Source: an uncultured Clostridia bacterium
Lineage (GTDB): Bacteria > Bacillota > Clostridia > Christensenellales > Borkfalkiaceae
DNA length: 15,605 nt
NCBI GenBank assembly: GCA_947629225.1
Contig: CANRCY010000017.1
Location: forward strand, 1 to 15,605
Direction of reading: 5' to 3'
The translations under genes and the position numbers were made by a program. Positions 5,539 through 13,226 of this stretch are shown one piece after another. Numbering within the stretch: position 1 is the stretch's first letter; each line of letters starts with the position of its first letter. The notes under the pieces are model-generated. The model searched no databases, was not told the DNA's origin, and worked only from the letters and a program-made list of their open reading frames with translations.

Positions 5539-7515
5539 TTATCTCAGATAGCTTCCTCTTGCCGAGGACTGCACGCGGTACACCTGCAATTCTTCGCCCG
5601 TCTGCGCGTCGAGATAGACGAAGTATTCCTCTTCGCCGTAGGTGCAGGCGAACTCGTGCGCGAGCACTTCTTCCCCGTTCAGGGGAATGACGGCAAGGTG
5701 TGCGCTGTAAGGCGTGAGCCCTGCGGAGAGCTTTTCCTGTGCTTCCTCGCGGGACATCGAAGAGCCGACGGTGCGCGCGGGATCGCGGTTGAACAGGTAG
5801 CCTGCGGCGTCCATGCCGACGACGCGCCCCTTGCTCTCGCACACCCGTACGCGGATGAGCTCGGGATAGATGCGCACGCCGTTCGTTACGGTGACGAAGG
5901 TGAGGTCGGCGACCATGCCGCCGTCGGACATCCAGACCGCTTCGACGCCCTCGATGCCGAGCCCGCCCAAGAACTCGCGGGCAATGCCTTCGCACGTGTC
6001 GAGGTCGAAGTTCTTCTCCGTGCACTCTTCATAGGTGTCAAAGAAAGCGAGCTTGCCCCCGTTTTTGGTGATCTGGGCGAAAATCTCGTTGCCGCTCTCG
6101 TCCTTCAACGTAAAGTTATAGCAGGTCGTTTCCCGTGCGAGCGTCTCGCCCGTGAAGTGCGTCTCCGCGATGTGATAGTTCTCGAAATATTGCTTTGCGA
6201 GCTCTTCGGCACGGGTCTCAGAGATCTCTTCCTCGCCCGCAAGTTTGTTCTCCCCGACGTTCCCCTCCTGCGAGAAGGGCGCGTCGACCGTATCTTCGGG
6301 CTCGTGAAGGGTGGACTGTCCCATTTCGCCGAACTTCTGCGAAACGGAGCCCTCCTTTCCGCCGATGAATGCCATAAACTCCTTTTCCGTCATATGGGTC
6401 GTCATTTCGTTGAGTTCGTGATAGAGACCCGCATTGATATTGTAGAGATATTCCACCGTGTTCTTCTCCCCTTCGGTGAGCGTTCCGCCGCGGTCGAGTT
6501 TGGAGAGAAGGGTGCGGCAATAGCTGCCCGTCTTGTTGACGAAGGCGGAGATGTCGGTGCTCGTAACGCTGTCGATGGGCATGCGTTCGAGCGCGCTCTC
6601 CATGAGCTCGGTATCGACCAAAATCTCGGTGAGAAGCGTTCTCTGTTCGTTCGTCCCCGAGGAGACGCGGAGCTTGGAGAGGTTTCCGTCCATATCTTCG
6701 GACGCTTCCGTGAGTTCGTAGAGAGTAGAACGGTACCCGTTTGCCGTTTCGAGGGTCATATCGTTCATGCGGAATGCGCCCGCGGTGACGATGCTCGAAA
6801 GGGCGAGGCAGGCGACTCCGAGGGAGATGACGGCGGCAAGCCACCCGCCGAACCCGGGAGCATGCTTTTTGCGCTCCGTCTTCTGTTCCCGCTTGTGGCG
6901 GCGGTCCTGCGCCCTGCGTTCACGCCCCGCTTCGCGCGCTTTCAGCCGCTGTTCGCGCTGTTTTTCGCGGGCGATCGCCCTCTGCCGCTTTAAGGCGATA
7001 CGCTCCTTCTTTTCCCTTGCGATGCGGGCGCGGCGGTCTGCCTTGCTCTCGTTTCGGAGCATTTCGCGGCGGGCAATGCGTTCCGCACGCTTTTCCACCC
7101 GCTTCTCTTTGAGCGCGGCGGCGCGTTCGAGACGCTCCTGCTTGCGGTCTGCCTTTCTCTTGGCGACCGTCTCCTTCTTTTCGAGCTTTTTCTGCTTGAT
7201 CGCGAGCTTTTTATCGAGTTTTTTCTGTTTGAGTTCTGCCTTTTTCAGCAGTTTTTTCTCCTTCTTTTCCGCCTTTGCCTTGGCGGCGAAGAGCCTCTTT
7301 TCGGCAGCGGCGTCTTCCTTTTTCTCCGCGGGAGACTTGCTCTTTGCCGTCTTGCGGGGGGTACTCGTCTGGACCTTGGTCTGCGTCTTCGTCGTTTTCC
7401 GCACCGTCTTTTCTGGCGTGCCCCCGTTTGCCGCCTGCGCCGCGGCAGTCTCTTTTTCGAGGCTTTCTACCTTCTTTGCGCCGCTTGAAACATTCTTTCC
7501 TGTTTTATTTTCCAT
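5539..7515 (-). CDS. ypeB: Germination protein YpeB with a long basic N-terminal extension
   Basis: This encodes 658 residues. YpeB is needed for the assembly, stability and control of the cortex-lytic enzyme SleB in spores and lies directly downstream of sleB, as here (9-nt gap, GGAGGA site). Residues about 220-658 match the usual layout: a single membrane segment (223-247), a helical N-terminal region (FRMNDMTLETANGYRSTLYEL onward) and C-terminal PepSY-like repeats (about 425-650, with IAREFL and FVYLDAQTG). The odd part is residues 1-218. Standard YpeB is roughly 450 residues and starts just before the membrane segment. Here a highly charged Lys/Arg/Glu/Ala stretch, probably a long helix or coiled coil, precedes it and should face the spore core. 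The downstream terminator is at 5490-5518. The family call is firm; the role of the extension is unknown. Confidence 0.9.
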   Translation of the reverse strand: MENKTGKNVSSGAKKVESLEKETAAAQAANGGTPEKTVRKTTKTQTKVQTSTPRKTAKSKSPAEKKEDAAAEKRLFAAKAKAEKKEKKLLKKAELKQKKLDKKLAIKQKKLEKKETVAKRKADRKQERLERAAALKEKRVEKRAERIARREMLRNESKADRRARIAREKKERIALKRQRAIAREKQREQRLKAREAGRERRAQDRRHKREQKTERKKHAPGFGGWLAAVISLGVACLALSSIVTAGAFRMNDMTLETANGYRSTLYELTEASEDMDGNLSKLRVSSGTNEQRTLLTEILVDTELMESALERMPIDSVTSTDISAFVNKTGSYCRTLLSKLDRGGTLTEGEKNTVEYLYNINAGLYHELNEMTTHMTEKEFMAFIGGKEGSVSQKFGEMGQSTLHEPEDTVDAPFSQEGNVGENKLAGEEEISETRAEELAKQYFENYHIAETHFTGETLARETTCYNFTLKDESGNEIFAQITKNGGKLAFFDTYEECTEKNFDLDTCEGIAREFLGGLGIEGVEAVWMSDGGMVADLTFVTVTNGVRIYPELIRVRVCESKGRVVGMDAAGYLFNRDPARTVGSSMSREEAQEKLSAGLTPYSAHLAVIPLNGEEVLAHEFACTYGEEEYFVYLDAQTGEELQVYRVQSSARGSYLR

Positions 7516-7524
7516 ATCTCCTCC

Positions 7525-8277
7525 TTAAATGGCAAAGACGTGCTTGCCGATGACCGTCACCGTCTGGCGGTTGAAGATCCACGCGCTCGTCGCAACGGCG
7601 GGGTTGTAGTAATAGAGGCACCCGTAGGTGGGATCCCAGCCGTTCATGGCGTCTTTGGCGGCGTTATAGGCGGTCTGGTTGGGCTCCAAATTGATCTGCC
7701 CGTCTGCGACCGCGGTAAACGCGCCCTTTTGGTAGATGACCCCCGCGATCGTGTTGGGGAAGGACGCGCTCCGCACCCTGTTCATGATGACCGCGCCGAT
7801 CGCGACCTGTCCCGTGTAGCTCTCTCCCCTGCCTTCGGCATAGATCGCCTTCGCCATGAGATAGAGGTCGGACGAGGTATAGCTCGAACTTCCGCTCGAC
7901 GAGGAACCTGCGTTCGGGCTCTTGCCATCGAGCGCGTTATAAGAGGCGTTCATGCCGAGCGCGGCATAGGTCGACTTGCCGACAATGCCGTCGGCAACAA
8001 GACCGTTTTTCTTCTGGAACGCGATGACCGCTTTCTTCGTGGCTGCGCCGAACACGCCGTCTACGCTTCCCGTATAGTATCCCCATTGTTTCAATCTGCG
8101 CTGGACTTCCTTGACCTCTCCCCCCGTGCTCCCTTGGCGGAGTACGGCGGTCTCGATGGCGGCAGTCTGCGCCGTATCGGCTGCGCGATCCGCGCGGGTG
8201 ACCGCATACGCCGCACTTCCTGCGGCGGTCGCGGCGAGCGCAAGCGTCAACGTGCCGATTGCCAAAATCTTTCTCAT
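7525..8277 (-). CDS. sleB: Spore cortex-lytic enzyme SleB
   Basis: This encodes 250 residues, a lytic transglycosylase that degrades muramic-delta-lactam-containing cortex peptidoglycan during germination. Residues 1-25 are a Sec signal peptide (MRKILAIGTL to SAAYA). Residues about 45-107 form a peptidoglycan-binding domain (LRQGSTGGEVKEVQRRL, DGVFGAATKKAV, DGIVGKSTYAAL). A Ser/Gly linker (about 120-134) follows. The catalytic Hydrolase_2 domain is about 138-250, with IYAEGRGE holding the expected catalytic Glu148, then GQVAIGAVIMNRV and FPNTIAGVIYQKGAF. The start has GGAGGAAATT before the ATG. It is the first gene of the sleB-ypeB operon. A forespore sigma-G promoter would be expected, but I could not find a convincing one. 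Confidence 0.95.
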   Translation of the reverse strand: MRKILAIGTLTLALAATAAGSAAYAVTRADRAADTAQTAAIETAVLRQGSTGGEVKEVQRRLKQWGYYTGSVDGVFGAATKKAVIAFQKKNGLVADGIVGKSTYAALGMNASYNALDGKSPNAGSSSSGSSSYTSSDLYLMAKAIYAEGRGESYTGQVAIGAVIMNRVRSASFPNTIAGVIYQKGAFTAVADGQINLEPNQTAYNAAKDAMNGWDPTYGCLYYYNPAVATSAWIFNRQTVTVIGKHVFAI

Positions 8278-8331
8278 AATTTCCTCCTATGCACAACTTG
8301 CGCGTTTGCGGAAAATTTATGCGGCGCATAC

Positions 8332-8365
8332 AAAAAAACCTCTCTCCCGTCCGAGGGGAAAGAGG
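8332..8365 (-). terminator. Intrinsic terminator of the redox operon
   Basis: On the minus strand CCTCTTTCCC pairs with GGGAGAGAGG (10 bp with one G-U pair), followed by seven T. It lies 22 bases after the stop codon of the Fe-S/thioredoxin fusion and ends before sleB. Confidence 0.85.
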
Positions 8366-8387
8366 CAGAGTTGTTTTATCTCCGATT

Positions 8388-10478
8388 TTATCCGAGGAGC
8401 GAGCGTACCTGTTCTTCCAAAAGGTCGTAGGTCACGGAGTTCTGCAAGGTGAACGCAATGACGCCGTCGCGGTCGAGAATGACCGTCATGGGGAAGGAGC
8501 TCCTCCCGCCGAAGCGCAAAAACGCGTTCTGCTCGACCGTATCCTGCAAGAAGGGGGCGGTGTAGCCCGCCCAACCCTTTTCGGAGATGAACGCGGCGAC
8601 GTCCTCCGTCACGCCCGTGCCGTGCACGAGGGCGACGGCAACGTCGGAAGGATAGCTGTTTGCGAGCCGTTCGAAATAGGGAATTTCCCCGACGCAGGGC
8701 GTGCACCATGTCGTCCAGAAATTGACGACGGCGATCTTGCCGCGCATTTCGGAGAGGGTGTATTCTTCGTCCGAGGAGTATTGTTTCAACGTAAAGTCGG
8801 GGGCGATCTCCCCCACCCCGTTTCCGAAATGATAGGGAGTAAATTTCGTCTCCGTAACGCCCGCCGCCTCGAACACGGTGCGCGTTCCGCCGTCCCATGT
8901 GCGCCAAGAGAGGGAGCAGACGAGCGTCTCGTCCGTACTGCGCAGAACGTACTCCTTCTTCGTCTCTTCGCCGTAGAGGTAGTACTTGGTCTCCCCCTCG
9001 GCAAGGCTCACGCGGTAGCTCCCCTCGAGCGTTTCGAGAAGGTAGGGCTCTTCCGCCGTCCCCGCGCCCGCGCGCGGCGAAACTTCGGAAAGTTCGCCCT
9101 CTTCCGCCGAGACGGTAAAGAAGACCTCTCCCGCCCCTCCGTTTTTGGAGACGGCAAGGATATGATCGGTCGCGGAAGGCTCGACGGCGACCGTCTCTTC
9201 CCGATAGATGAAGTTATAATAGACGAGCGCGCCGCAGAGCACGGCAAGCGCCGCCGCCCATGCCGTAACTTGCAGCCAAAATCCGCGCGAACGCTTCCTC
9301 CGCGCCGCAGGGGCGACCGTTTCCGCAACAGGAGCGACGGTCTCTTCAACGGCGGGCGTTTCAACGGGAGCGGGCGTTTCGATGGGGGAGGCCGTTTTGA
9401 CGGGAGCGGAGAAGGCGGACGAGGTAACGTTTCCTCTCAGGTCGACGGGTTCCGCCGCGGGAGCCGTCTCTACCGCGTTTTTATGTAAAAACAGCTTGCC
9501 GCCCTTCCACGAAATGGCTTTCGCGGGGCAGACGTCCATACATTCGCCGCAGTTGATACACTCGTGGTCCCCCACCCGCTTGACGTCCATTTTGCAGTGA
9601 GAGATACACAGCCCGCAATCGGTGCACTTGTTCTTGTCGAGCTTGATACCGAGGAGGGCGATCTTGTTGAAGAAGCCGTACAGCGCGCCCAAGGGGCAAA
9701 GAAAACGGCAGAAGGCGCGGAAGACGAACACGCACGCGACGCAGATGGCGACGAGCACGCAGAATTTCCATGTGAACAGCGCGCCGAGAGAGGCGAAATA
9801 GTCGGCATTTGCGGGGTTGATGAGCAGCCCGATCGCCCCGCCGAGCGTGCCCGCGGGGCAGAGGTATTTGCAGAAGGCGGGAAGCTGCCCGCCGTTCTCG
9901 CCCATGAGCCCGTAAATGAGCGGCAACGCCACGACGAACACCGCGAGGATCACATATTTGAGATAGCTCAAAATGCGGGTGTAGCGGCTCTTTTTGAGCT
10001 TGGGCGTCTTGATCTTATACAGAAGTTCCTGCCCGAGCCCGACGGGACACAGGAATCCGCAGATCGTACGTCCCAATAAAAGCCCGAACAGAATGAGAAT
10101 GCCGAGCACATAATAGGGAGCCGCCGTGCCCGACTGCGCGAGGGCGTTCTGGAGCGCGCCCAACGGGCATGCGCCGACCGCTCCCGGGCAGGAATAGCAG
10201 TTGAGCCCGGGCACGCACAGATACTTTGTGCCCCCTTTGTAGATACTCCCCGTGAAAAATCCCTTGATGTTGGCGTTGACAAGGAGCGCCGCATACAGCT
10301 GGATGAGCCGCCGCTTGGTCGGCTTGTGCCGTTGCCACCAGCTCCCCTGTTTTACGCCCGTCACCCTTTGTTTTTTGCGGGTCGAAACAATTTCCCGCAC
10401 GACGGTGACGACCGCGCCGAGGAAAAGACACCCGAAGAATACGGAGAGGGCAATGATGATCGCAAGTCTTGTCGTCAT
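8388..10478 (-). CDS. NapH-like polyferredoxin fused to a TlpA/ResA-type thioredoxin
   Basis: This encodes 696 residues. The N-terminal half is a multi-span membrane Fe-S protein of the NapH/NosR/CcoG style. It has a Cys-rich motif at 88-104 (Cys88, 94, 97, 104), CGFLCPVG (140-147), CKYLCPAG (203-210) and CRFLCPLG (257-264), then two [4Fe-4S] ferredoxin motifs (Cys285/288/291/295 and 307/310/313/317). A Pro/Ala/Thr/Val linker (about 338-392) leads to another membrane segment (400-422). An extracytoplasmic region ends in a thioredoxin fold (about 555-696) with WCTPC (Cys592, Cys595) and cis-Pro663. The fusion suggests electrons pass from cytoplasmic ferredoxin centres across the membrane to an outer-face thiol-disulfide reductase; that is inference. 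The gene starts 9 nt after the gene for a CxxC membrane protein and is followed by a strong terminator. The domain calls are firm; the substrate is unknown. Confidence 0.9.
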   Translation of the reverse strand: MTTRLAIIIALSVFFGCLFLGAVVTVVREIVSTRKKQRVTGVKQGSWWQRHKPTKRRLIQLYAALLVNANIKGFFTGSIYKGGTKYLCVPGLNCYSCPGAVGACPLGALQNALAQSGTAAPYYVLGILILFGLLLGRTICGFLCPVGLGQELLYKIKTPKLKKSRYTRILSYLKYVILAVFVVALPLIYGLMGENGGQLPAFCKYLCPAGTLGGAIGLLINPANADYFASLGALFTWKFCVLVAICVACVFVFRAFCRFLCPLGALYGFFNKIALLGIKLDKNKCTDCGLCISHCKMDVKRVGDHECINCGECMDVCPAKAISWKGGKLFLHKNAVETAPAAEPVDLRGNVTSSAFSAPVKTASPIETPAPVETPAVEETVAPVAETVAPAARRKRSRGFWLQVTAWAAALAVLCGALVYYNFIYREETVAVEPSATDHILAVSKNGGAGEVFFTVSAEEGELSEVSPRAGAGTAEEPYLLETLEGSYRVSLAEGETKYYLYGEETKKEYVLRSTDETLVCSLSWRTWDGGTRTVFEAAGVTETKFTPYHFGNGVGEIAPDFTLKQYSSDEEYTLSEMRGKIAVVNFWTTWCTPCVGEIPYFERLANSYPSDVAVALVHGTGVTEDVAAFISEKGWAGYTAPFLQDTVEQNAFLRFGGRSSFPMTVILDRDGVIAFTLQNSVTYDLLEEQVRSLLG

Positions 10479-10487
10479 AACTCCTCC

Positions 10488-11303
10488 TCAGCCCACTCCG
10501 ATACATTCGCGGCAGATGTTAATTGCCTTGACGAGCACGCCGTTCGCGCCGCCGTTGAAAATGCCGAGCCCGAGAAAGACGACGGCGACCGCAAAGAGGG
10601 CGCACCGCACGCCCAAGAGAAGGTACTTGTTTTCCAAAACCGCGGAGACTTTTTGCGCGCCTTCCTCCCATTTGGAAGGGGAAACGTTCTTGCCCGCGAG
10701 CAATTTGACCTGCGGGAGGAGCTTCTTTGCAAATCCCGCCTCGAACACGGCTTCCCCGATGAGCACAAGAAGCGCCGCGCCCACCCACGGCGTCACGTTT
10801 TTGACCATTTGCAAGATCTCCGACGGGAGAATTTCGGGGTCGACGGAAGTGAAGTGTTGCGGCAGGGCGAGATAGACGATACACATACACGCGGCGAGCA
10901 AACAGAACGCCGCCGAAAAGACGCGCACCGCAAGGCGGATCTTCTCCATGCGCCGCACCTTCGAAAACGCCGCGGGGTCCTTCCCCTCTTCGGCGCGTCT
11001 CCTCAGCCGTGCATAAATTTTTACGTCGTCGCGCGTTCCCTTCCTCTTGGGCGCAACGGGAAAGACGGCATATACCGCTATGCCGAGCACGATCGCGAAA
11101 AGCCATAAGAGAACGGGCGCGAGCAGTTCGAGAAGGCGCGCGCCGACTTCCCCGCGGGAATACATGCCTTGGAGCTGCCCGAGCTCTTCCGCCCCCGCAT
11201 AGTACAGGTCGGCTGCCGAAGCGAGAAAAAGAACGCCCACGGCGAGCGTGAACACGCCGAGAAAGACGGAATATGCAAGTCTTACTTTTGCGTTGCGCTC
11301 CAT
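10488..11303 (-). CDS. Five-helix membrane protein ending in a CD1871A-like CxxCIGVG motif
   Basis: This encodes 271 residues with predicted membrane segments at about 9-31, 58-82, 124-147, 167-191 and 227-249. A basic, charged loop lies between helices 2 and 3 (KRKGTRDDVKIYARLRRR). The last 13 residues, KAINICRECIGVG, hold Cys264 and Cys267. They closely resemble the C-terminus of the small clostridial CD1871A-family CXXC proteins, which are normally about 40-50 residues and are found next to Fe-S and TlpA-type genes. Here that tail seems joined to a larger membrane domain. The next gene, 9 nt downstream, is the polyferredoxin-thioredoxin fusion, so this protein probably works with it in envelope thiol or electron transfer. 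GGAGG lies upstream of the ATG. I do not recognise the first 220 residues. Confidence 0.85.
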   Translation of the reverse strand: MERNAKVRLAYSVFLGVFTLAVGVLFLASAADLYYAGAEELGQLQGMYSRGEVGARLLELLAPVLLWLFAIVLGIAVYAVFPVAPKRKGTRDDVKIYARLRRRAEEGKDPAAFSKVRRMEKIRLAVRVFSAAFCLLAACMCIVYLALPQHFTSVDPEILPSEILQMVKNVTPWVGAALLVLIGEAVFEAGFAKKLLPQVKLLAGKNVSPSKWEEGAQKVSAVLENKYLLLGVRCALFAVAVVFLGLGIFNGGANGVLVKAINICRECIGVG

Positions 11304-11335
11304 TGCCGCGCCTCCGAAAATGTATATTTATAAAC

Positions 11336-11364
11336 AGTATATAAAAATCGGGAGAGAAAGTCAA
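11336..11364 (-). promoter_or_regulatory. Promoter of the redox operon
   Basis: On the minus strand, TTGACT (11359-11364), a 17-bp spacer and TATACT (11336-11341) would start transcription about 25 nt upstream of the ATG at 11303. The -35 lies in the loop of the preceding gene's terminator hairpin. Confidence 0.7.
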
Positions 11365-11387
11365 GCGAATGGCTCCCCTCCCGATTT
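11341..11387 (-). terminator. Terminator of the HtrA-like gene overlapping the next promoter
   Basis: On the minus strand AAATCGGGAG (11378-11387) pairs perfectly with CTCCCGATTT (11345-11354), followed by TTTAT. The 23-nt loop contains the -35 of the redox-operon promoter. It lies 16 bases after the protease stop codon. Confidence 0.55.
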
Positions 11388-11403
11388 GGAAATTTCCGCT
11401 CTT

Positions 11404-12711
11404 TCAGGCAGATACCGTAAAATCGTCGTTGTCGCCGAAAGTCAGCGAAACAGCGACCGTCTTGCCGCCGCGCAGAAGTTCGAATTCCACGGTATCCCCC
11501 TTGCGCACTTTGAACATCTCGCAGTCGATCATGTGCCGCCTCGTGATCTCCTTCTTTTCGCCGCCGCCGATCCGCACGGAGAGAAGAATATCCCCCCTCA
11601 GCAATTTTCCGAAGGCGACGCCGCGCGTCACCCCGCCGACGACGAGCGTCTCGGATATGCGCGCCGTGCCAGTCTCCGTGAGCGTCGTCTGCCTGCCCGC
11701 GACCGTCCACGCAACGCCGAGGTCGGCGCAAAGAAGGGCGTGCGAATCGTTCACCGCACTGTTTTCGAGAATGTTCTGCGCGATCGCACAGGCGAAATTG
11801 GCGGGAATGGCATAGCCCACGCCGACGACGCCGCTCTCTTCCGAGCGCGCATTGACGATGCCGATGAGCCGCCCGTACGCGTCGAAGAGCCCGCCGCCCG
11901 AGTTGCCGTGGTTGACGGGCGCGTCCGTGCGCATTTCGAGCATGGAGACGCGGACGCTCCCCTTGTGCGATTCGAGGGTCAGGTTGATGTATTCTGCGTC
12001 TACGGAGAGAATGCCGCTCACGGCGGAAATCCCCTTTGCCGCGGGGTCGCCGACCGCATAGACCCGTTCCCCGACGACGGCTTCGTCCGAATCGCCGACC
12101 GTTGCCGCGACCGCCGCGCTCTTTTTGAGCACTTCGCTCCCCTCGGCTTTGAGAAGGGCGATGTCGTACTCGAAGGAGCCGCCGACGAATTCCGCCTCGA
12201 TCGCCATGCTGTCCGTCTTTCCCCCATAGAGATAAAGGGAGATGTTGTCGCTGATATAGGGAATGGTTTCCCGTCCCGTGCTGTCGGGAGCGTATACCAC
12301 ATGATAATTGGTGACGATGTACGCGTCTCCCTTTGCCTTGTCGAGAGAGAGGATCACCCCCGAACCGATGCTGTAATAGAGGGCGCTCTGCGAAAGACCC
12401 CCTCCCGCGCGTTCGAACAGGGCGTACACCTCCACCGAGGAGAGCAGGGCGGAATTGACGGCAAGGGAGTCGTCTGCGGAGACGCCGAGCTCCTTCAAAA
12501 AGTCGAGATAGCTCCCGCCGTAGCCGTCGGAGAGCGCCTCTTCATAGAGAATGCGCTCGTGCGATTTCGTATCCTTGTCCGCAAGAACGATCGTCTCCTC
12601 GCCCGTTTCCCGCCTCGCCACCTCGTAGGGGTTGCGTTCGGCGCAACCGCACAGGAAGAGCGCAATGCCTGCGGCGATCGCCGCGGCAAGTAAAAATCCT
12701 CTCTTTTTCAT
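11404..12711 (-). CDS. HtrA/DegP-like serine protease lipoprotein with PDZ domain
   Basis: This encodes 435 residues from the ATG at 12709-12711, six bases after AAGGAG. A GTG one codon earlier has only three bases of spacing and is less likely. Residues 1-23 are a lipoprotein signal with lipobox LCGC (Cys23). A helical segment (about 50-75) contains LSDGYGGSYLDFLKELG, similar to a short motif seen in clostridial surface and HtrA proteins. The trypsin-like domain (about 110-310) keeps the catalytic triad: His137 (TNYHVV), Asp183 (EYDIALLK) and Ser271 (NHGNSGGGLFD). A PDZ-like domain follows (about 320-425, LLRGDILLSV, GDTVEFELLRGG). It should degrade misfolded envelope proteins outside the membrane. 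It has its own strong promoter and terminator, so it appears monocistronic. Confidence 0.93.
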   Translation of the reverse strand: MKKRGFLLAAAIAAGIALFLCGCAERNPYEVARRETGEETIVLADKDTKSHERILYEEALSDGYGGSYLDFLKELGVSADDSLAVNSALLSSVEVYALFERAGGGLSQSALYYSIGSGVILSLDKAKGDAYIVTNYHVVYAPDSTGRETIPYISDNISLYLYGGKTDSMAIEAEFVGGSFEYDIALLKAEGSEVLKKSAAVAATVGDSDEAVVGERVYAVGDPAAKGISAVSGILSVDAEYINLTLESHKGSVRVSMLEMRTDAPVNHGNSGGGLFDAYGRLIGIVNARSEESGVVGVGYAIPANFACAIAQNILENSAVNDSHALLCADLGVAWTVAGRQTTLTETGTARISETLVVGGVTRGVAFGKLLRGDILLSVRIGGGEKKEITRRHMIDCEMFKVRKGDTVEFELLRGGKTVAVSLTFGDNDDFTVSA

Positions 12712-12737
12712 CACATTCTCCTTATGTTGCAGGTACT

Positions 12738-12767
12738 ATTATATGCGGCGAAATGTCGGTTTGTCAA
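12738..12767 (-). promoter_or_regulatory. Consensus promoter of the HtrA-like gene
   Basis: On the minus strand a perfect TTGACA (12762-12767), an 18-bp spacer and a perfect TATAAT (12738-12743) lie directly upstream of the ribosome binding site. The leader would be about 20 nt. Confidence 0.8.
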
Positions 12768-12828
12768 TCTTTGTGTGAAATTTACATGATTTTTCCAATA
12801 ATGGAAGCAATCGGAAGTCGTAATACAA

Positions 12829-12895
12829 AACACCCCCTCAGTCTCGGCTTTGCCTCGACAGCTCCCCCTCAAGGGGGAGCCAAGAGCTTAAACAA
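12829..12895. repeat. Dispersed clostridial intergenic repeat
   Basis: The block reads CACCCCCTCAGTCTCGG, then GCTCCCCCTCAAGGGGGAGC (a hairpin), then AAGAGCTTAAA twice in tandem. This 'CCCTCAGTC ... AGCTCCCCCTCAAGGGGGAGCC' pattern is a familiar multi-copy noncoding repeat in gut Firmicutes genomes. No gene lies here. Confidence 0.6.
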
Positions 12896-12909
12896 GAGCT
12901 TAAAGAGGC

Positions 12910-12941
12910 AATAAAAAGAAAGGACAACAAAATTGCCGTCC
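12910..12941 (-). terminator. Terminator of the rubrerythrin operon
   Basis: On the minus strand GGACGGCA pairs with TGTTGTCC (two G-U pairs) around a 4-nt loop, followed by TTTCTTTTTATT. It lies 18 bases after the stop codon of the last 43-residue gene. Confidence 0.7.
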
Positions 12942-12959
12942 CTTCCCTTTTTTGACCTT

Positions 12960-13091
12960 TTACAGATCGTCTGCGTCCTGAATGGGGTCCTCGTATTCAT
13001 TATCCGTGCGAATGCCCGTATAGCTTCCGAGGCTGTCCTCTTCGGAGCGCATTTTTGCGCCTTTTTCAAGCGCTTTTCTTTTGCCGCTCAT
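12960..13091 (-). CDS. 43-residue acidic-tail protein ending in PIQDADDL
   Basis: This short gene encodes 43 residues. The N-terminus is basic (MSGKRKALEKGAKMR). The middle, SLGSYTGIRTD, and the tail EDPIQDADDL are acidic and polar. The SYTG...P(V/I)QDADDL pattern resembles small conserved hypothetical proteins I have seen in Clostridia, with no known function. It starts 3 nt after the stop codon of the preceding 43-residue gene, with no strong ribosome binding site of its own, which suggests translational coupling. It is last in the rubrerythrin operon and is followed by a terminator. There is no signal peptide or membrane segment, so it is probably cytoplasmic. Confidence 0.75.
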   Translation of the reverse strand: MSGKRKALEKGAKMRSEEDSLGSYTGIRTDNEYEDPIQDADDL

Positions 13092-13094
13092 CGT

Positions 13095-13226
13095 TTAGCC
13101 GCAGTTCTTCGTGTTCGAACTCTTCTTGCAGCCGCAACCGCCTTTGCCCGTGGTCTTGTTCTGCGTTTCGGACTGCTTGTTGCTTGCATTCCGCGCCGTG
13201 TTCGAACTTTCTTGCTTGTTCTTCAT
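13095..13226 (-). CDS. 43-residue Asn/Lys/Ser-rich protein with GCGC motif
   Basis: This short gene encodes 43 residues. The first 25 residues are Asn/Gln/Ser/Lys-rich and probably disordered. The tail GKGGCGCKKSSNTKNCG holds three Cys (31, 33, 42) that could bind metal or act as redox thiols; that is inference. The ATG overlaps the rubrerythrin stop codon (ATGA), and AAGGAG lies 5 bases upstream, inside the end of the rubrerythrin gene. The arrangement means the two are co-translated. I do not recognise a named family. Confidence 0.75.
   Translation of the reverse strand: MKNKQESSNTARNASNKQSETQNKTTGKGGCGCKKSSNTKNCG

Noticed and set aside
8278..8387. Sigma-G promoter for sleB (GTATG followed by a CAT-type -10)
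   Set aside because: A GTATG is present on the minus strand, but no CATNNTA-like -10 lies at 17-18 bp, so I do not call it although sigma-G control is expected for sleB.
5437..9488. Long plus-strand frames 5437-6993 and 8289-9488
   Set aside because: They are antisense shadows of ypeB and the Fe-S/thioredoxin gene. They lack ribosome binding sites and start inside repeats or terminators.
11248..12693. 481-residue plus-strand frame opposite the HtrA-like gene
   Set aside because: The protease on the minus strand has the full triad, lipobox, promoter and ribosome site. The plus frame has none of these.
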